Positions 33,666 to 46,269 of a stretch of 64,000 nt of DNA are shown one piece after another. The stretch lies in assembly GCA_030278955.1 (NCBI GenBank), contig JAOANR010000001.1, forward strand, positions 24,619,120-24,683,119. Direction: 5' to 3'. The stretch comes from Hygrophila difformis. Its lineage: Eukaryota; Streptophyta; Magnoliopsida; Lamiales; Acanthaceae. The position numbers and the translations under genes are program-made. The notes under the pieces are model-generated. The model was not told the origin of the DNA and did not search any database. It saw only the letters and a program-made list of their open reading frames with translations. The first letter of the stretch is position 1. Each line of letters begins with the position of its first letter.

Positions 33666-34470
33666 AGAAATGATAAACATTAAAATTAAAATATGTAGTT
33701 TCTTCTCCAAAGGGTCTTGAATGAATCTCATGAGTTAATTCATCCTCCATACATCATCCCCTTCAAAAAACGTTCGAGCTATTTTTCTATGTCTGTTATT
33801 GCTTGCTCCATCAATGGTCTGGATTGCCATTTAATTATTCATACTCAGAAGATAAATAAAGTGTTTTGCTTTGACATTCTTCTCAGTCGCCAAAAACATA
33901 ATCTGCAAGACACATATAAAACAAAATATTTAGTAGTATTTCATGTAGAAAAGTAGATGTATGAAGAAAGGAATGATGATTCAACAATAGAAAAACATTA
34001 CCGGCGGGGTACAAAAATGAACAGATTCAATTTGAAATCAATGAAAATTAATTAAGACTGTAATGCTTGATTCAATGAATATTTATGGATAAACCATTTC
34101 TTCCATTGAGATGCTTATTAACCTGCAACACAATCAAAAAATAAAACAATATATGGGTTAAAACATTAAACTATTATTCATGTGTGGAGTTAAAAAAGAA
34201 AAAAAAAAAGAAGAAAAAAAAATAAAGATAAATATTCTTCCTTGATGAGAATTAGATAAATGAACCGAGTATTTATAAAGTAAGAAGAGGTGTTTGGTGG
34301 AGGGATGCAATTATGGAAATGAAATATAACATTTAACTTGCCTAATATTTTATATATTTCCCTAATTAATTTAGTGTGTGAGAGAGAATATTGGAGAGGG
34401 GGTTTTGTGAGGAAGAATGAAGTTTTGGCGGGAATATATGTGTGTGAAAATACCTTACTTTATACTGTAA
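33666..34470. other. Gene-free; right part related to 51.2-51.43 kb
   Basis: No coding supported. The part at 34270-34470 (ATTTATA, then GTGTGTGAGAGAG, GGTTTTGTGAGG, TTGGCGGGAATATATGTGTG) resembles 51220-51430 (GTGTGTGAGAGAGTG, GGTTTTTGTGAGGG, TTGGGCGTGAATGTGTGTG) in the same order. I interpret it as the 5' region of a Helitron-like element on the minus strand. Confidence 0.4.
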
Positions 34471-35100
34471 CTAGAATTACCCGCCCGCGCAATGCGCGGA
34501 AAGGAATGTTTCTAAAATATTAATGAATTTTAATTATTTAAAGATTCAACAAAAGAATAAATTGTCATCACAATTGAATGAAATAAAATGTAAAATACTA
34601 CCCGCCCGCGCGATGCGCCGGGCTCGGATTAGTTATTAATATATTTCATGAAAAAGTATTATGACATTCTCATTGTGGGAACATATGTACATAAAGGAAC
34701 TAACATAACAATACTAAGAAAAATAACATCACATTTTATTTTATTTGTTTATAACAAAAAAAAATATTGTAAAATTATCTATATCGTGAAAGAAAAGAAT
34801 TTTTATACTATATATTATAAATTTTTTATGTATACAATATTTAATTTATAATCTTTACTATTATAGGTTGCTCTAAATGGGTCAAGCCCGCGGGGCACTG
34901 CCCGCAAAATGACCCATTTAGAGTCTCATCATTGAATATTAATTAATATTATTTGTAAAATTAAATATTTAACATAACGTCACCAAACATTTAAATCATT
35001 ATCTTTGGTTGCATATTAAATTGTAAATTGTTATACAAATAGTTGGTATATTCTAGTATTTTCTATTATTTATCTTTTTGAATCAGTTTTTTTCTTATTT
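34471..35100 (-). mobile_element. Helitron-like 3' end(s)
   Basis: At 34471 the minus strand ends GCGCATTGCGCGGGCGGG-TAATTCTAG then T, a Helitron 3' terminus. At 34598 a second GC-rich end CTACCCGCCCGCGCGATGCG starts a stretch homologous to 22101-23075. The two ends are 127 bp apart, suggesting an insertion beside or within an existing end. Confidence 0.5.
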
Positions 35101-35479
35101 AAATAAAAAAATCATCATCTTTGAATTGAAATTTAAAAAAAAAAAATCAAGCATTTTGAGTTCATTACCACCCCTGATGCTCTCTGGCCTCTCAGGCTTA
35201 CAAACATGTACATGATTCAGGAAGAAAACATGCCAATTATGATTCATGAAGAAAACATGTACATTTTATTGGATCTTTCCAAGTCACTGAATTGAAATCT
35301 CAGAATTAAAATTGAAGAAAACAAATGTTGTCAAGTATTCATACTTTATCACATAACACACAGAGATCAATATAAATCCATTGTTGTTGGCAGTGTGAAT
35401 AAAAACATGATATAACAGATATTTGGATGGTTGAGCATCAAAAAATATTTCATAAAAACATATCGACATGAGAAGAAAA
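35101..35479. other. Gene-free stretch before the satellite
   Basis: AT-rich, with no coding or recognisable structure apart from a repeated GAAGAAAACATG at 35220-35262. Confidence 0.4.
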
Positions 35480-37989
35480 AACACCTTGTGTCAGCGTATA
35501 ACTTAATATTGTGTTTCCAAATTTCCTTCATTGATCAATTAAAAAATCCATTGATTTTTTCCCGATTTTCTTCCCGATTTTAATAATTTAACATAATAAT
35601 TTAATATTGTGTTCCCATTTTCTTCCAAAATTTTCTTCATTGATATTTAGTTTCCATAATTTGGGAAACTAAATATTCAATGAACTAAATATAAAGTAAT
35701 CTTATCCGATAATAATTCCTCCACATTAATTAAAGTAATCACTTGTTAACATTAATTATATTTCTTCATTGAATAATTCCTCTAATCCCTAATTTTATTC
35801 CGGATTTTATTCAACAATAATTATTTAATATCCACTGATCATTACATTAATTGTGAATATAATATAATTAATGTTAATGCGAATAATTATTGAAGGAATT
35901 ATTCATAATTTTATTTAATCTTAATCAATCATTGATGTGATTACTTTATATTATATTTTTATACCTTTTTCGGAATATTGACTAAGAATTAGGGATTCAT
36001 TGAGATAATAATCGAGAATAGAAATAATTTACCTTTTTGGAATTATTTACTAAAAATTATATATTTAAACAAAATACATGTTTTAAAATTTAGTTTCCAT
36101 TTTATAATTTAATATTGTGTTTCCAAAATTTTCTTCATTTATCAATTCAAAAATCCGTTGATTTGTCTTCCGATTTTAATAATTTAACACAATAAATTAA
36201 TATTGTGTTTCCATTTTGTTCCAAATTTTTCTTCATTGATATTTAGTTTCCATAAGTTGGGAAACTAAATATTCAATGAACTAAATATAAATTAATCTTA
36301 TCCAATAATAATTCATCCACATTAATTAAAGTAATCACTTGTTAACATTAATTATATTTCTTCATTGAATAATTCATGTAATAACTAATTTTCTTCCCGA
36401 TTTTATTCAACAATAATTATTTAATATCCATTGATCATTACATTAATTGTGAATATAATATAATTAATGTTAATGCGAATAATTATTGAATGAATTATTC
36501 ATAATTTTATTTAATCTTAATCAATCGTTGATGTGATTACTTTATATTATATTTTATACAGTTTTCGGAATATTGTTAGGGATTCATTGAGATAATAATC
36601 AAGAATAGAAATAATTTATATTTTTGGAATTATTTACTAAAAATTATGTATTTAAACAAAATACATGTTCTAAAATTTAGTTTCTATTTTATACTTTAAT
36701 ATTGTGTTTCCAAAATTTCTTCATTTATCAATTCAAAAATCCGTTGATGTGTCTTCCCGAATTTCTTCCCAATTTTAATAATTTAACACAATAAATTAAT
36801 GTTATGTGTCCATTTTGTTCCAAAATTTTCTTCATTGATATTTAGTTTCCATAAGTTGGAAACTAAATAATCAATTAACTAAATATAAAGTAATCTTATC
36901 CGATAATAATTCATCCACATTAATTAAAGTAATCACTTGTTAACATTAATTATATTTCTTCATTGAATAATTCCTGTAATATCTAATTTTCTTCCCGATT
37001 TTATTCAATAATAATTATTTAATATTCATTGATCATTACATTAATTGTGAATATACTATAATAATGTTAATGCGAATAATTATTAAAGGAATTATTCATA
37101 ATTTTATTTAATCTTAATCAATCATTGATATGATTACTTTATATTATATTTTTATACCTTTTTTGGATTATTGACTAAAAATTAGGGATTCATTGAGATA
37201 ATAATCGAGAACAAAAATAATCTACCTATTTGGAATTATTTACTAAAAAACATGTATTTAAACAAAAATATGTGTTCTAAAATTTAGTTTTCATTTTATA
37301 ATTTAATATTGTGTTTCCAAAATTTTCTTCATTGATTAATTAAAAAATTCATTGATTTTTCTTCCCGATTTTCTTCCCAATTCAAAAGTAATCTTATCCG
37401 ATGATTCATCCACATTAATTAAAGTAATCACTTGAATTAATAAAAATATACGAAGATCCTTATATAATTGTAGGAAGATCATTATATAATTGTAATAGAT
37501 ATGTATAAATTAATTAATAATAAATCATACTAATATAAAATGGTTTATTATATAAAAAATACATATTCTAAAATTTAGTTTTAATTTTATAATTTAATAT
37601 TGTGTTTCCAAAACTTTCTTCATTGATCAATTCAAAAATTCATTGATTTTTCTTCCCATTTCAAAAGTATCTTATCCGATAATTCCTCCATATTAATTAA
37701 AGTAATCACTTGAATTCATAAAAATATAGGAAGAACCTTATATAATTGTAGGAATATCCTTATATAATTGTAATAGATATGTATAAATTAATTAATAATA
37801 CATCATACTAATATAGAATGGTTTATTATATAAAAAAAATACAAGTTCTAAAATTTAGTTTCCATTTTATAATTTAATATTTTGTTTCCAGAATTTTCAT
37901 CATTGATTAATTCAAAAATCCATTGATTTTTCTTCCCGATTTTCTTCCCATTTCAAAAGTATCTTATCCGATGATTCATCCACATTAAT
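35480..37989. repeat. AT-rich tandem array, left part
   Basis: The anchor TGTGTTTCCAAA..TTCTTCATT recurs at about 35512, 36117, 36704, 37311, 37604 and 37884. The first spacings are about 587-607 bp and the later ones about 280-293 bp, so long and short units coexist. The long units contain inverted segments (ATATAAAGTAATC and GATTACTTTATAT; AACATTAATTATATT and AATATAATTAATGTT), and so can fold back. The short units lack that part and carry CTTATATAATTGTA twice. The array resumes after the chromovirus. Confidence 0.85.
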
Positions 37990-40516
37990 TGTAACACCCC
38001 GGATTTGATTTCCCAGGCCAGGGCATTACCGCCACACTTTTCTAAACAAGACCCGACCCAAGTCGAGCTCATCTAGAAAAATGCTAAGGCTAAGTTGTAT
38101 CAATTTCTCAAAACAATTTAAAAACCACTCAATCATGCCCGAACTAAAATCAGGGTATCTCATGCATCACAGTAATAATCAGTGCGGAAGCTAAAAACAA
38201 ATAAAAACGAGGGCCAAACATACGGCCAAAAGTCCAGTATCAAAGTCCAATGCAGAAATTTAAAACAACAGTAAAATGCGACAAGTCTTTATTTTGAGAA
38301 TCCCATCCCAATGCGCCATCACTTACTCTGCGAAAAATAGGAAATAACAATTTATCAGTACAAACGGTACTGCGTAAGTTAATGTATAGCATAACAAAAT
38401 TTAAAGATTTAGAAGAATAATAAAAAGTTGGGAATTTAATTTAACGAACGAGTAAAAATAATTTACGGGGATTTCTTTTTACACTATACCACACCAATGT
38501 TCATTTTGATCGAGGACATCCAAACATTACCCGCTTGGGCGCTTATGTCCACAAGCTGCCGGTATCGACGATCCAGGGCCTTAGCCGTTTTGGGATCAAT
38601 TACCCGCTTGGGCACTTATGTCCACGAGCCGACGGTATCCACAATGTGAGAGTAGCGGACTCTATACAGACACACTCCGGAGCCCTAGGTAACCCCTACG
38701 GATACACCTAGGAGTATAGACTCATACAATCACGCAACATAATAATATTTCATTGGCGCCGTTTTGGCCACCAAAAAGAGGGGGCGGCCCAACGAGCCCA
38801 CGCCAAGTGCACTTACCCTCCAAATTGAACATCTAACTCGATCAAAACTCACAAAGTTTCAAAAGTCACATTTTAATCATTACAACATATATCTACATTT
38901 CCAGAATTCATAGGATTCATCAAAGAGTAGCAATCGTCTCAAAAACTACCGAAACGTACGAAACCAAATTTCACCGGTAAGACTACACTGTGGCAGTTTC
39001 CAAAATCGTATTAGGAAATGTAGTAAAACTTTGTGAAAAATTCTGAAAATTTTACAGGTGCTAGGCGACATCAAAATAAACATTTTTCTCAGAAATAGGC
39101 CTTAGCAAATTCGGACTCTAGGTCACTCAAAAAAAATCATTTCAGAAACTTGTTTTCAAAGGGGTGCAAAAACCACTGTTCATCCGACCACAGCTTACTT
39201 AAAATTCCATATCAATTCGAAGGTTGTTCCAAAAATTCTGAAATTTAACAGGAGTAAACTAGACACATAGATGAGCAATTTTCATGAAGAAGTCGACCAT
39301 CAAAAACGACCATAGCTAGGAGAAATAGGAACCACAAAACTGAACATGCTCGGAATTTAAATCTGTCACCACATGTAGCAGAAAATACCAGATTCGTTTT
39401 TGTCGACCAAATCAAGTCCAAAAATTATGAAAATTTACAGACATCATCTTTAAAGTATTAGGAACATTTTTCATTTAGACAAGTTCTTCCAAAAATGAAC
39501 GGATCTAGGCGAGAAAAGCACAACAAGAAAACCTACTCGGAAGAAACCCTAAAAGACAGATTTGGCACAAGATGGAATTCGAACCATATCTCCAAGAATA
39601 CTCAACCAAACACTCTAAAAATTGACATGCACATCATTAACTTACTTCTCAAGAGTATAGTGTCGAAAGCCTCTTTGGTTATACTCCCAAGTTCGTCCGG
39701 AACAGCCTCTCACCTCCAAGATCTACCGAATGAATCCTAATTTGAGGTGTTTGGAGAAAAAACTTGATGTTAGGGCCTAGAATCCGAAATCTAAAACCAA
39801 GGAATCGAAGAGGAAACCTTCCTTACCACCCACCTACGTCTGAGAAATGCCAAAATCTCGTCCAAGAGGTCGCCTTCTCCGTCGAAAATGATCCAAGAAT
39901 GCTTGCAACTTAGTGTTTTTGGAAGTTTGGAAGTGGGAGGGAGTTTTGGTGTTGATGGAGTGGATCTAGGGGTTGGGTATGTGGTAATATCAGTCCACAA
40001 TACCCTCCACACTCCCCTAGATCAGATCCCAAAATCATGGGTGAAAAAAATGGAGATGTTGGCCGATTCCCGACAAAAGCGCGGCTGCTACAGTAGCCCC
40101 GCGTGCTACAGTAGCCGCGTGCTACAGTAGCCGTGCTACAGTAATTTTTTTTTTTTTTTTTTTTTTAAAATATTAAGATTCCTTCTCTACAAAAATAAAA
40201 ATCATAATGTGGGAATTATCCGTGATTGTTGGGACAATTCGATAAACTCGTTTCGAGTTGTTATCTTCCGATAAATAATAAATTCCGCTCTCTCGGAATT
40301 ATTTCGGTTTTAATAATTTAAATCCAATTCTTTATTTTTGGATTTAAATTTTCGATGGCGATTTCTCGGGTATTACAGTCTACCCTCCTTAGAAATCAAC
40401 TTCGTCCTCGAAGTTGGGTCGCACTTCGGAAAAATAATAATTGGCGCATAAATTAGTGAGGCTTGCAATTTAAAATTCTTACCTCAACTCGCGACGACTT
40501 TGCGCGGGGTGTCACA
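37990..40516 (-). repeat. Chromovirus 3' LTR
   Basis: 2,527 bp. In the comparison by eye with the other LTR I noticed only one substitution (39041 versus 47321) and a one-base difference in the T run near 40143. The short ORFs inside occur identically in both LTRs and look like chance frames. Confidence 0.95.
40083..40142. repeat. Short repeats GCTACAGTAGCC in the LTR
   Basis: Four spaced copies of GCTACAGTA with GC-rich linkers (GCCCCGCGT, GCCGCGT, GCC), followed by a T run of about 23. The same block is in the other LTR at 48363-48422. GCTACAGTAGC is itself a palindrome, so it can form a hairpin. Confidence 0.85.
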
Positions 40517-40531
40517 TCCTCTCCCCCTTAG
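40517..40531 (-). other. Polypurine tract of the chromovirus
   Basis: The minus strand reads AAGGGGGAGAGGA directly before the TGTGAC start of the 3' LTR. It is the expected plus-strand primer for reverse transcription. Confidence 0.85.
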
Positions 40532-40539
40532 GACTGCAG

Positions 40540-43500
40540 TTATGCCCCCATAACTGCTCCTGAGTCGCTTCGGAAAAGGTTGGGATATCTCTGCTTCATA
40601 TCCGTTTCCAATTCCCACGTTGCTTCCTCGGTGCCATGATTTGACCATAGGATCTTCACCATCCTCACAGTCTTGTTTCTTGTGACCCTTTCCTTGACAT
40701 CAAGCACCTCGATCGGATACTCTTCGTATGTCAAGTCATCATCTAGCTCAATCACGTCGGGTTGCAACACGTGAGTTGGGTCGTGCACATATTTCTTCAG
40801 TTGAGAAACATGGAATACGTTGTGCACTCGCGACAACTCTGGTGGAAGTGCCAAACGATAAGCCAAGGTGCCTACACGATCCAAAATCTCGTACGGACCA
40901 ATGTAGCGAGGACTTAGCTTCCCTCGTTTACCGAATCGCATCACCCCCTTCATGGGCGATACCTTCAGCATAACCTTGTCTCCCACCTCAAATTCCAACT
41001 CTTGCCGCCTAGTGTCAGCGTAACTCTTCTGCCTATCTTGTGCGGCTTTCATTTTCTGTTGAACCACCTTGATCTTGCTATTCATATCCTCGATGAGCTG
41101 CGGTCCAACAACTATCGAATCATCATCCTTCGTCCAGCACAACGGACTACGACACTTCCATCCGTAAAGCGCTTCGAACGGTGCCATGCCTATGCTAGCG
41201 TGATAACTGTTGTTGTACGAGAATTCAATCAACGGTAAGTGGTCTTCCCAACTTCCCTTGAATTCGAGTACACACGCTCTTAGCATGTCTTCGAGCGTCT
41301 GAATCGTGCGCTCAGTCTGACCGTCCGTCATTGGATGAAAAGCTGTGCTCATCTTGATTTGGGTTCCTAAGGCTTCTTGTAATTTAGTCCAGAAGTTGGA
41401 GACGAATCTACTATCTCGGTCTGAGATAATATCATGCGGTACTCCGTGCCTTCGGACCACATTCTCGATGTATGCCTTAGCTAGTTGATCCATCGACCAA
41501 TTTTCCTTCATTGGTATGAAAATGGCGGTCTTTGTTAACCGGTCAACTATTACCCAAATCTTATTCATTCCTCGGGGAGATCTTGGCAACCCCGAAACAA
41601 AATCCATGGAGATGCTGTCCCACTTCCAGCTTGGGATCTCCAATGGCTTTACCAATCCTAGCGGTTTTTGCCTCACTGCCTTCACCTTCTGGCAGGTTAT
41701 ACACTTAGCCACAAAGTCGGCAACATCCTTCTTCATCCGCGGCCACCAATAGATTTTCTTTAAGTCTTTGTACAACTTATCCCCACCAGGGTGGACTGAA
41801 TAAGGTGTACTGTGGCCTTCTTCCATGAGCTTTCTCTTCAATTCCTCGCACTTATGAGGAACGCACCATCTTCCTTTAAAACGAACACTTCCGTCTTCAT
41901 GGATCGTGAATCCTACCGCCTTTCCTTCACTTATTTTTCCTTTGATCCTCTGGAGATTCTCGTCGTCCGGTTGGGCTTCTCGAATCTCGTCAAATACGGT
42001 AGATTCAACTGTTATGGCGTTCACTGTCTCCACCACGGTTCCATAATGGACTAGTTCAGTATCTAACTTAGCTAGGTCCATATACAGTCCCGAAGGTAGA
42101 ATGAGCGTGTTTGTCGTGTGCCTCGTCTTGCGACTCAACGCATCTGCTACGACGTTCGCCTTGCCTTCATGGTAGGCTATATCCAGATCGTAATCTTTGA
42201 TCAGCTCGAGCCATCTCCTCTGCCTCATATTCAACTCTTTCTGAGTAAATATATACTTGAGGTTTTTGTGATCTGTAAACATCCGACAAGTTCGCCCATA
42301 TAGATAGTGTCGCCAGATCTTAAGAGCGAACACTACCGCTGCTAGTTCCAGATCATGTGTCGGGTAGTTTACCTCGTGCGTCTTGAGTTGCCTTGATGCA
42401 TAAGCAATCACTCTATGGTTTTGCATTAGCACGCAACCGAGACCTTCCTTCGAGGCGTCGCTATACACCTCGTAATCCTCAGTCTCAGATGGCAACGCTA
42501 AAACCGGTGCTGATGTGAGTCTCCCCTTAAGCTCACGGAATGACTGTTCACACTCAGCTGTCCAATCAAACTTCAATCCTTTCTTCAGCAGTTGGGTCAT
42601 CGGTCTCGCAATTTTAGAAAAGTCCTTCACGAATCTTCGGTAGTATCCGGCTAGACCTAGGAAACTTCTTACCTCGGTCTGGTTTGTTGGTGCCGGCCAA
42701 TCAGACACTGCCGATATCTTTGCCGGGTCGACTGATACTCCTTTAGCCGATACTATATGACCCAGAAAAGCGACTTCATTCTTCCAAAACTCGCACTTAG
42801 ACATCTTCGCGTAGAGTTGATTCTTCCTCAAAAGTCCGAGTACTTGGTGTAAATGACTACTATGCTCTTCTTCATTCTTCGAGTAAACTAGGATGTCGTC
42901 GATGAATACGACTACGCATGTGTCTAGTAACTCTCGGAAAACGCTATTCATGAGGTTCATGAATACTGCGGGAGCATTAGTCAGACCGAAAGACATTACG
43001 GTAAATTCGTAGTGTCCATATCTTGTTCGGAATGCTGTCTTGGGTATATCGTTTTCGGCGATACGCAATTGGTGGTATCCCGACCTTAGATCAACTTTTG
43101 AAAATACCGACGCTCCTTTCAGTTGATCGAAGAGATCTTCGATCCTAGGTAGCGGGTACTTGTTCTTAATCGTCACTTGATTAAGACCTCGGTAGTCGAT
43201 GCACAATCGGAGTCCGCCGTCCTTCTTTTTCACGAACAGGACTGGAGCTCCCCATGGTGATGTGCTCGGCCGAATATACCCTTTTGATAACAACTCCTCG
43301 AGTTGTTCTTTCAGCTCCTTCATCTCAGCAGGCGCCATGCGATATGGTGCCTTCGACACCGGTTCGATTCCGGGTACGAGATCGATCGTGAACTCCACCT
43401 CTCGCTCAGGAGGCATTCCTGGGATATCGTCCGGAAAGACATCTGGGTATTCATTCACGACGGGGATATTATCGATCTTGTTCTCCTCGCCTTCCAGATT

Positions 43501-45216
43501 ATGCACGTAGCACGCGTACAGTTGGTATCCCTTCTGCATGAGATTGCAGAACTTCAATGCATTTACTATCTTGGCACCCTTCTTCTGAGGCTGCATATAG
43601 TAAATGACCTTCTTTCCGCGACTCTTCGCCAGCGAGATCTTCTGCTTCTGGCATTCGATAACAGCCTTGTACCTCGTCAACCAGTCCATTCCCAAAATGA
43701 TATCGAAATCCTTAAGGTCAAATTCTATGAGATTCGCAAAGAATTCAGTGTTCTTGATTACTATCGGGATCCCGTCATATCGTTTGGAACACGATACTAT
43801 CTTACCCGATGGTAATTGGATTCCTAAGTTAATGTTATTCGGAGCTGGTAGATCTAACGCAGATATAGTTCTCGTGGAAATCAAAGAGCAACTCGCTCCT
43901 GAGTCAAATAAGACCTTGACAGGTACGCTTAAAGCAGTAAACGTACCTTCGATCACGTTGCCTTGAGCAGCTAAGTCAGCTTGGTTTATCACGTTCAGGC
44001 GTCCTACTGGCCTCCCTTGATTCCCATGCTGGTTTGGATTCTGAGGTGGTCTCTGTGCCTGTGGGAATCTCTGCCCTTGGTTGTCCTGCTGGTTCGGCCC
44101 GGCTGGCCTGTTGCCCTGAGGACGGTTTATCAGGTCCAACCTCTTTTCAATGCGGTCCTCCCTCGTCCGGCATTCCTTCTTCATGTGACCTTCTCGGCCA
44201 CACCGGTAGCAATGCCCCGGTCTTGGGCATTCACGCACCAAGTGCGGAAGGTTGCATTCCCGGCATCTGGGTATGAAGGCGCCCTGGTTATCCGGCCTCC
44301 AACCTCCTTGGCCTCCTCGGTTGAGTTCTCTGTTGTCCGGCTTCCTTTGACCATCATTCCTTCCTTGGTCATTCCCCCTTCTGAAGTGATTTCCAGAGTT
44401 GTTGTTCCGATTCCTCTTATCGAAAGTGTTTAGGCCCTTGCTTGCCTCTCCATGATCCTTGCGCTTCAGTTGTTGTACTCGTGCAATTGCCACTGCACGA
44501 TCGTAAACAGCTTGCAGAGTAGTGTGCTGTCCGCCAACCAAGATCTCTCTGATGCTGAGATTCAGCCCCATCTCGAATTTCTGGGCTTTATCAGCATCGG
44601 TTGGTACCAGCCTTGGAGCGAATCGGACGAGCTCTTTAAACTTCGCATAGTATTCTTGAACTGTCTGGGTGCCTTGTCGGAGATTAATGAATTCCTCATA
44701 TTTAGCAGTCTTTATGCTGAGGGGATAGAACCTTTCCCTCATCATCTCCTTAAACTCTTCCCAGAAGTAGGCATGTTCACCATCAGCAAGTCCTTCTTGG
44801 TGGTTTTGCCACCACTCGTCAGCTTCTCCTCTCAGGTAGTACACAGCCACGCCAACCTTCTCAATCGCGGGACACCTGATGGCAGTAAGTAGTTTGTCAA
44901 AAGTCCTCAGCCAATCCTCCAACTTTGCGGGATCCTCCTGTCCCTCGTAATGAGGCGGCTGGTAAGGGTTCACCATCGCCAGATAATTTATCCGAGCTGC
45001 TGGGGGTGGTACTGCTGCTTGAGCTCGGTTGACTTCAGCGTTTCCTAGAGCAACGAGGACTTGCTCAACTGTCCTCAACCTCTCATCAAGTGCGTTGGGA
45101 ACGGGGTTAGCTTGAACTCCCGGATTCGGCGAGTTCGCATCCGCTGGAGCATTAACGTTCTCATGCACTGGGATCTCAGCTCTAGGTCTCCCTCTGGGCG
45201 GCATTCTGATGATCAA
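40540..45216 (-). CDS. gag-pol: Chromovirus gag-pol polyprotein, 1,558 aa
   Basis: One uninterrupted frame; ATG at 45216 or, by the context MPPRGRPR, at 45204. Order: gag domain (about 85-250, with WWQ and ERFYP), an unusual C-x2-C-x3-H-x4-C finger (318-330), a standard zinc knuckle [14 protein letters not shown] (336-349), protease FDSGAS (437-442), RT (about 620-800, FIDD 771-774), RNase H (YSDAS, D920; E958, D982, D1025), integrase HHCC (H1134, H1142, C1172, C1175) and core D1205, D1266, E1302, GPY/F region (1437-1455) and a chromodomain-like end (1498-1547, with EEATWE). In the family, chromodomains guide integration to heterochromatin. Every catalytic residue I looked for is present. The stop lies 24 bp before the 3' LTR. 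Confidence 0.96.
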   Translation of the reverse strand: MIIRMPPRGRPRAEIPVHENVNAPADANSPNPGVQANPVPNALDERLRTVEQVLVALGNAEVNRAQAAVPPPAARINYLAMVNPYQPPHYEGQEDPAKLEDWLRTFDKLLTAIRCPAIEKVGVAVYYLRGEADEWWQNHQEGLADGEHAYFWEEFKEMMRERFYPLSIKTAKYEEFINLRQGTQTVQEYYAKFKELVRFAPRLVPTDADKAQKFEMGLNLSIREILVGGQHTTLQAVYDRAVAIARVQQLKRKDHGEASKGLNTFDKRNRNNNSGNHFRRGNDQGRNDGQRKPDNRELNRGGQGGWRPDNQGAFIPRCRECNLPHLVRECPRPGHCYRCGREGHMKKECRTREDRIEKRLDLINRPQGNRPAGPNQQDNQGQRFPQAQRPPQNPNQHGNQGRPVGRLNVINQADLAAQGNVIEGTFTALSVPVKVLFDSGASCSLISTRTISALDLPAPNNINLGIQLPSGKIVSCSKRYDGIPIVIKNTEFFANLIEFDLKDFDIILGMDWLTRYKAVIECQKQKISLAKSRGKKVIYYMQPQKKGAKIVNALKFCNLMQKGYQLYACYVHNLEGEENKIDNIPVVNEYPDVFPDDIPGMPPEREVEFTIDLVPGIEPVSKAPYRMAPAEMKELKEQLEELLSKGYIRPSTSPWGAPVLFVKKKDGGLRLCIDYRGLNQVTIKNKYPLPRIEDLFDQLKGASVFSKVDLRSGYHQLRIAENDIPKTAFRTRYGHYEFTVMSFGLTNAPAVFMNLMNSVFRELLDTCVVVFIDDILVYSKNEEEHSSHLHQVLGLLRKNQLYAKMSKCEFWKNEVAFLGHIVSAKGVSVDPAKISAVSDWPAPTNQTEVRSFLGLAGYYRRFVKDFSKIARPMTQLLKKGLKFDWTAECEQSFRELKGRLTSAPVLALPSETEDYEVYSDASKEGLGCVLMQNHRVIAYASRQLKTHEVNYPTHDLELAAVVFALKIWRHYLYGRTCRMFTDHKNLKYIFTQKELNMRQRRWLELIKDYDLDIAYHEGKANVVADALSRKTRHTTNTLILPSGLYMDLAKLDTELVHYGTVVETVNAITVESTVFDEIREAQPDDENLQRIKGKISEGKAVGFTIHEDGSVRFKGRWCVPHKCEELKRKLMEEGHSTPYSVHPGGDKLYKDLKKIYWWPRMKKDVADFVAKCITCQKVKAVRQKPLGLVKPLEIPSWKWDSISMDFVSGLPRSPRGMNKIWVIVDRLTKTAIFIPMKENWSMDQLAKAYIENVVRRHGVPHDIISDRDSRFVSNFWTKLQEALGTQIKMSTAFHPMTDGQTERTIQTLEDMLRACVLEFKGSWEDHLPLIEFSYNNSYHASIGMAPFEALYGWKCRSPLCWTKDDDSIVVGPQLIEDMNSKIKVVQQKMKAAQDRQKSYADTRRQELEFEVGDKVMLKVSPMKGVMRFGKRGKLSPRYIGPYEILDRVGTLAYRLALPPELSRVHNVFHVSQLKKYVHDPTHVLQPDVIELDDDLTYEEYPIEVLDVKERVTRNKTVRMVKILWSNHGTEEATWELETDMKQRYPNLFRSDSGAVMGA

Positions 45217-45530
45217 GCACGCAGAGGTTAGATTCGCGGTTAGACGAAAGTTAATAGGCGAGTTAGGATATGGTTAGAACTCAATCTCATAGGTTCTAAG
45301 TGCTAAAGACCACTGAAATGGGCAAGAAAGGAAAGAGAAATACTAAATACGAAATTCCACTAGATAAATTGCTTTAACAGCGAGGGTTACGTCATGATAT
45401 ACTTACTAAGTTATCACTACGTAAAATGTGATAACTATATGGTAACAAAATGTGAATATACGAATACGCAATAATAAGAAAACTAGCAAAAGCAACCGAC
45501 GGAGTCCATCACAGAAACCACACGCAAACC

Positions 45531-45986
45531 CTAAAGCAAATAGTCCGGAGAGTAGCCGAGCATCCTACGGTCGGCTTCTACCTCCTCGTCGGTATCAAGA
45601 GGCAGTGGAGGGTTCTCCACAACCTCCTCGGGGTCCTCTTCCTCCACGTTGACGAACTCATCGGGGTCAAACTCCTCCTCCTCCTCCGTCTCTGGCTCGG
45701 GGTTAAGCTGGTTTTGCAGCCCAACAATGACCTCCTCCAACGCGAAGATGCGTCCCTGCAACATATGCACGTTGTGTCGGCAATCCTCGAACTCGGCTGC
45801 AAGAGCATCATGGCGAGCAGCCATCTGGGTACTCCTAATGGTCATAGCCTCCATCCTCTCCTCTAAAGCCACAATCCTATTTCTATCGTTCGCGGCATCC
45901 CTAGAGATATGGCGAAGTTCGTGCGTGATATCCGACATGGAGCACAATAAACGCATGATGGAATCTTGTAACCTCGGGTCGGCCAT
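45531..45986 (-). CDS. Extra ORF upstream of gag, 151 aa, coiled coil plus acidic tail
   Basis: On the element's coding strand, 283 bp after the 5' LTR and 314 bp before gag. Residues 15-92 look like an alpha-helical coiled coil (ERMEAM, ALAAEFEDC, GRIFALEEV) and residues 95-140 are strongly acidic (EEEEEFDPDEF, EEEDPEEV). No zinc finger or catalytic motif. Standard chromoviruses carry only gag-pol. Some other gypsy lineages (Ogre/Tat) have an ORF before gag, but I see no evidence of homology with those. Its open state in a very young element suggests it is maintained, though youth alone could also explain it. Confidence 0.7.
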   Translation of the reverse strand: MADPRLQDSIMRLLCSMSDITHELRHISRDAANDRNRIVALEERMEAMTIRSTQMAARHDALAAEFEDCRHNVHMLQGRIFALEEVIVGLQNQLNPEPETEEEEEFDPDEFVNVEEEDPEEVVENPPLPLDTDEEVEADRRMLGYSPDYLL

Positions 45987-46253
45987 CTAATTATGCAAAT
46001 TTTACATTAAGGGATATGTCACAAAAAAAATAATTTTGTTAATGCACATGCTTCCCCCCAAGAATAATACTAAGTTTTTTTTTTTTTTTTTTTTTTTTTT
46101 AAGACTTGTCGAATTTGCAAGATATACTTTCCCATGGGTTTTAAAAATAAAATTCCCCTTTTCCATGGAAATAATACTTAAAATGCTTAAAAATAATATT
46201 GAATAATTTGGGCCTCTATAGTGGGCCGAAAAATAGTAGCTTTAAAATTTTCG

Positions 46254-46266
46254 GGCTCTGATACCA
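46254..46266 (-). other. Primer-binding site (tRNA-iMet type)
   Basis: The minus strand reads TGGTATCAGAGCC, three bases after the 5' LTR, matching the 3' end of plant initiator methionine tRNA. It fixes the element's orientation as minus. Confidence 0.93.
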
Positions 46267-46269
46267 CTT

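Noticed and set aside
39495..39740. 81-codon ORF, repeated at 47775-48020
   Set aside because: Lies antisense within both LTRs of the chromovirus and has no motif; identical copies simply reflect LTR identity.
43303..43815. 170-codon plus-strand ORF and several other long plus-strand frames at 40.7-44.9 kb
   Set aside because: They are antisense shadows of the intact chromovirus gag-pol frame.
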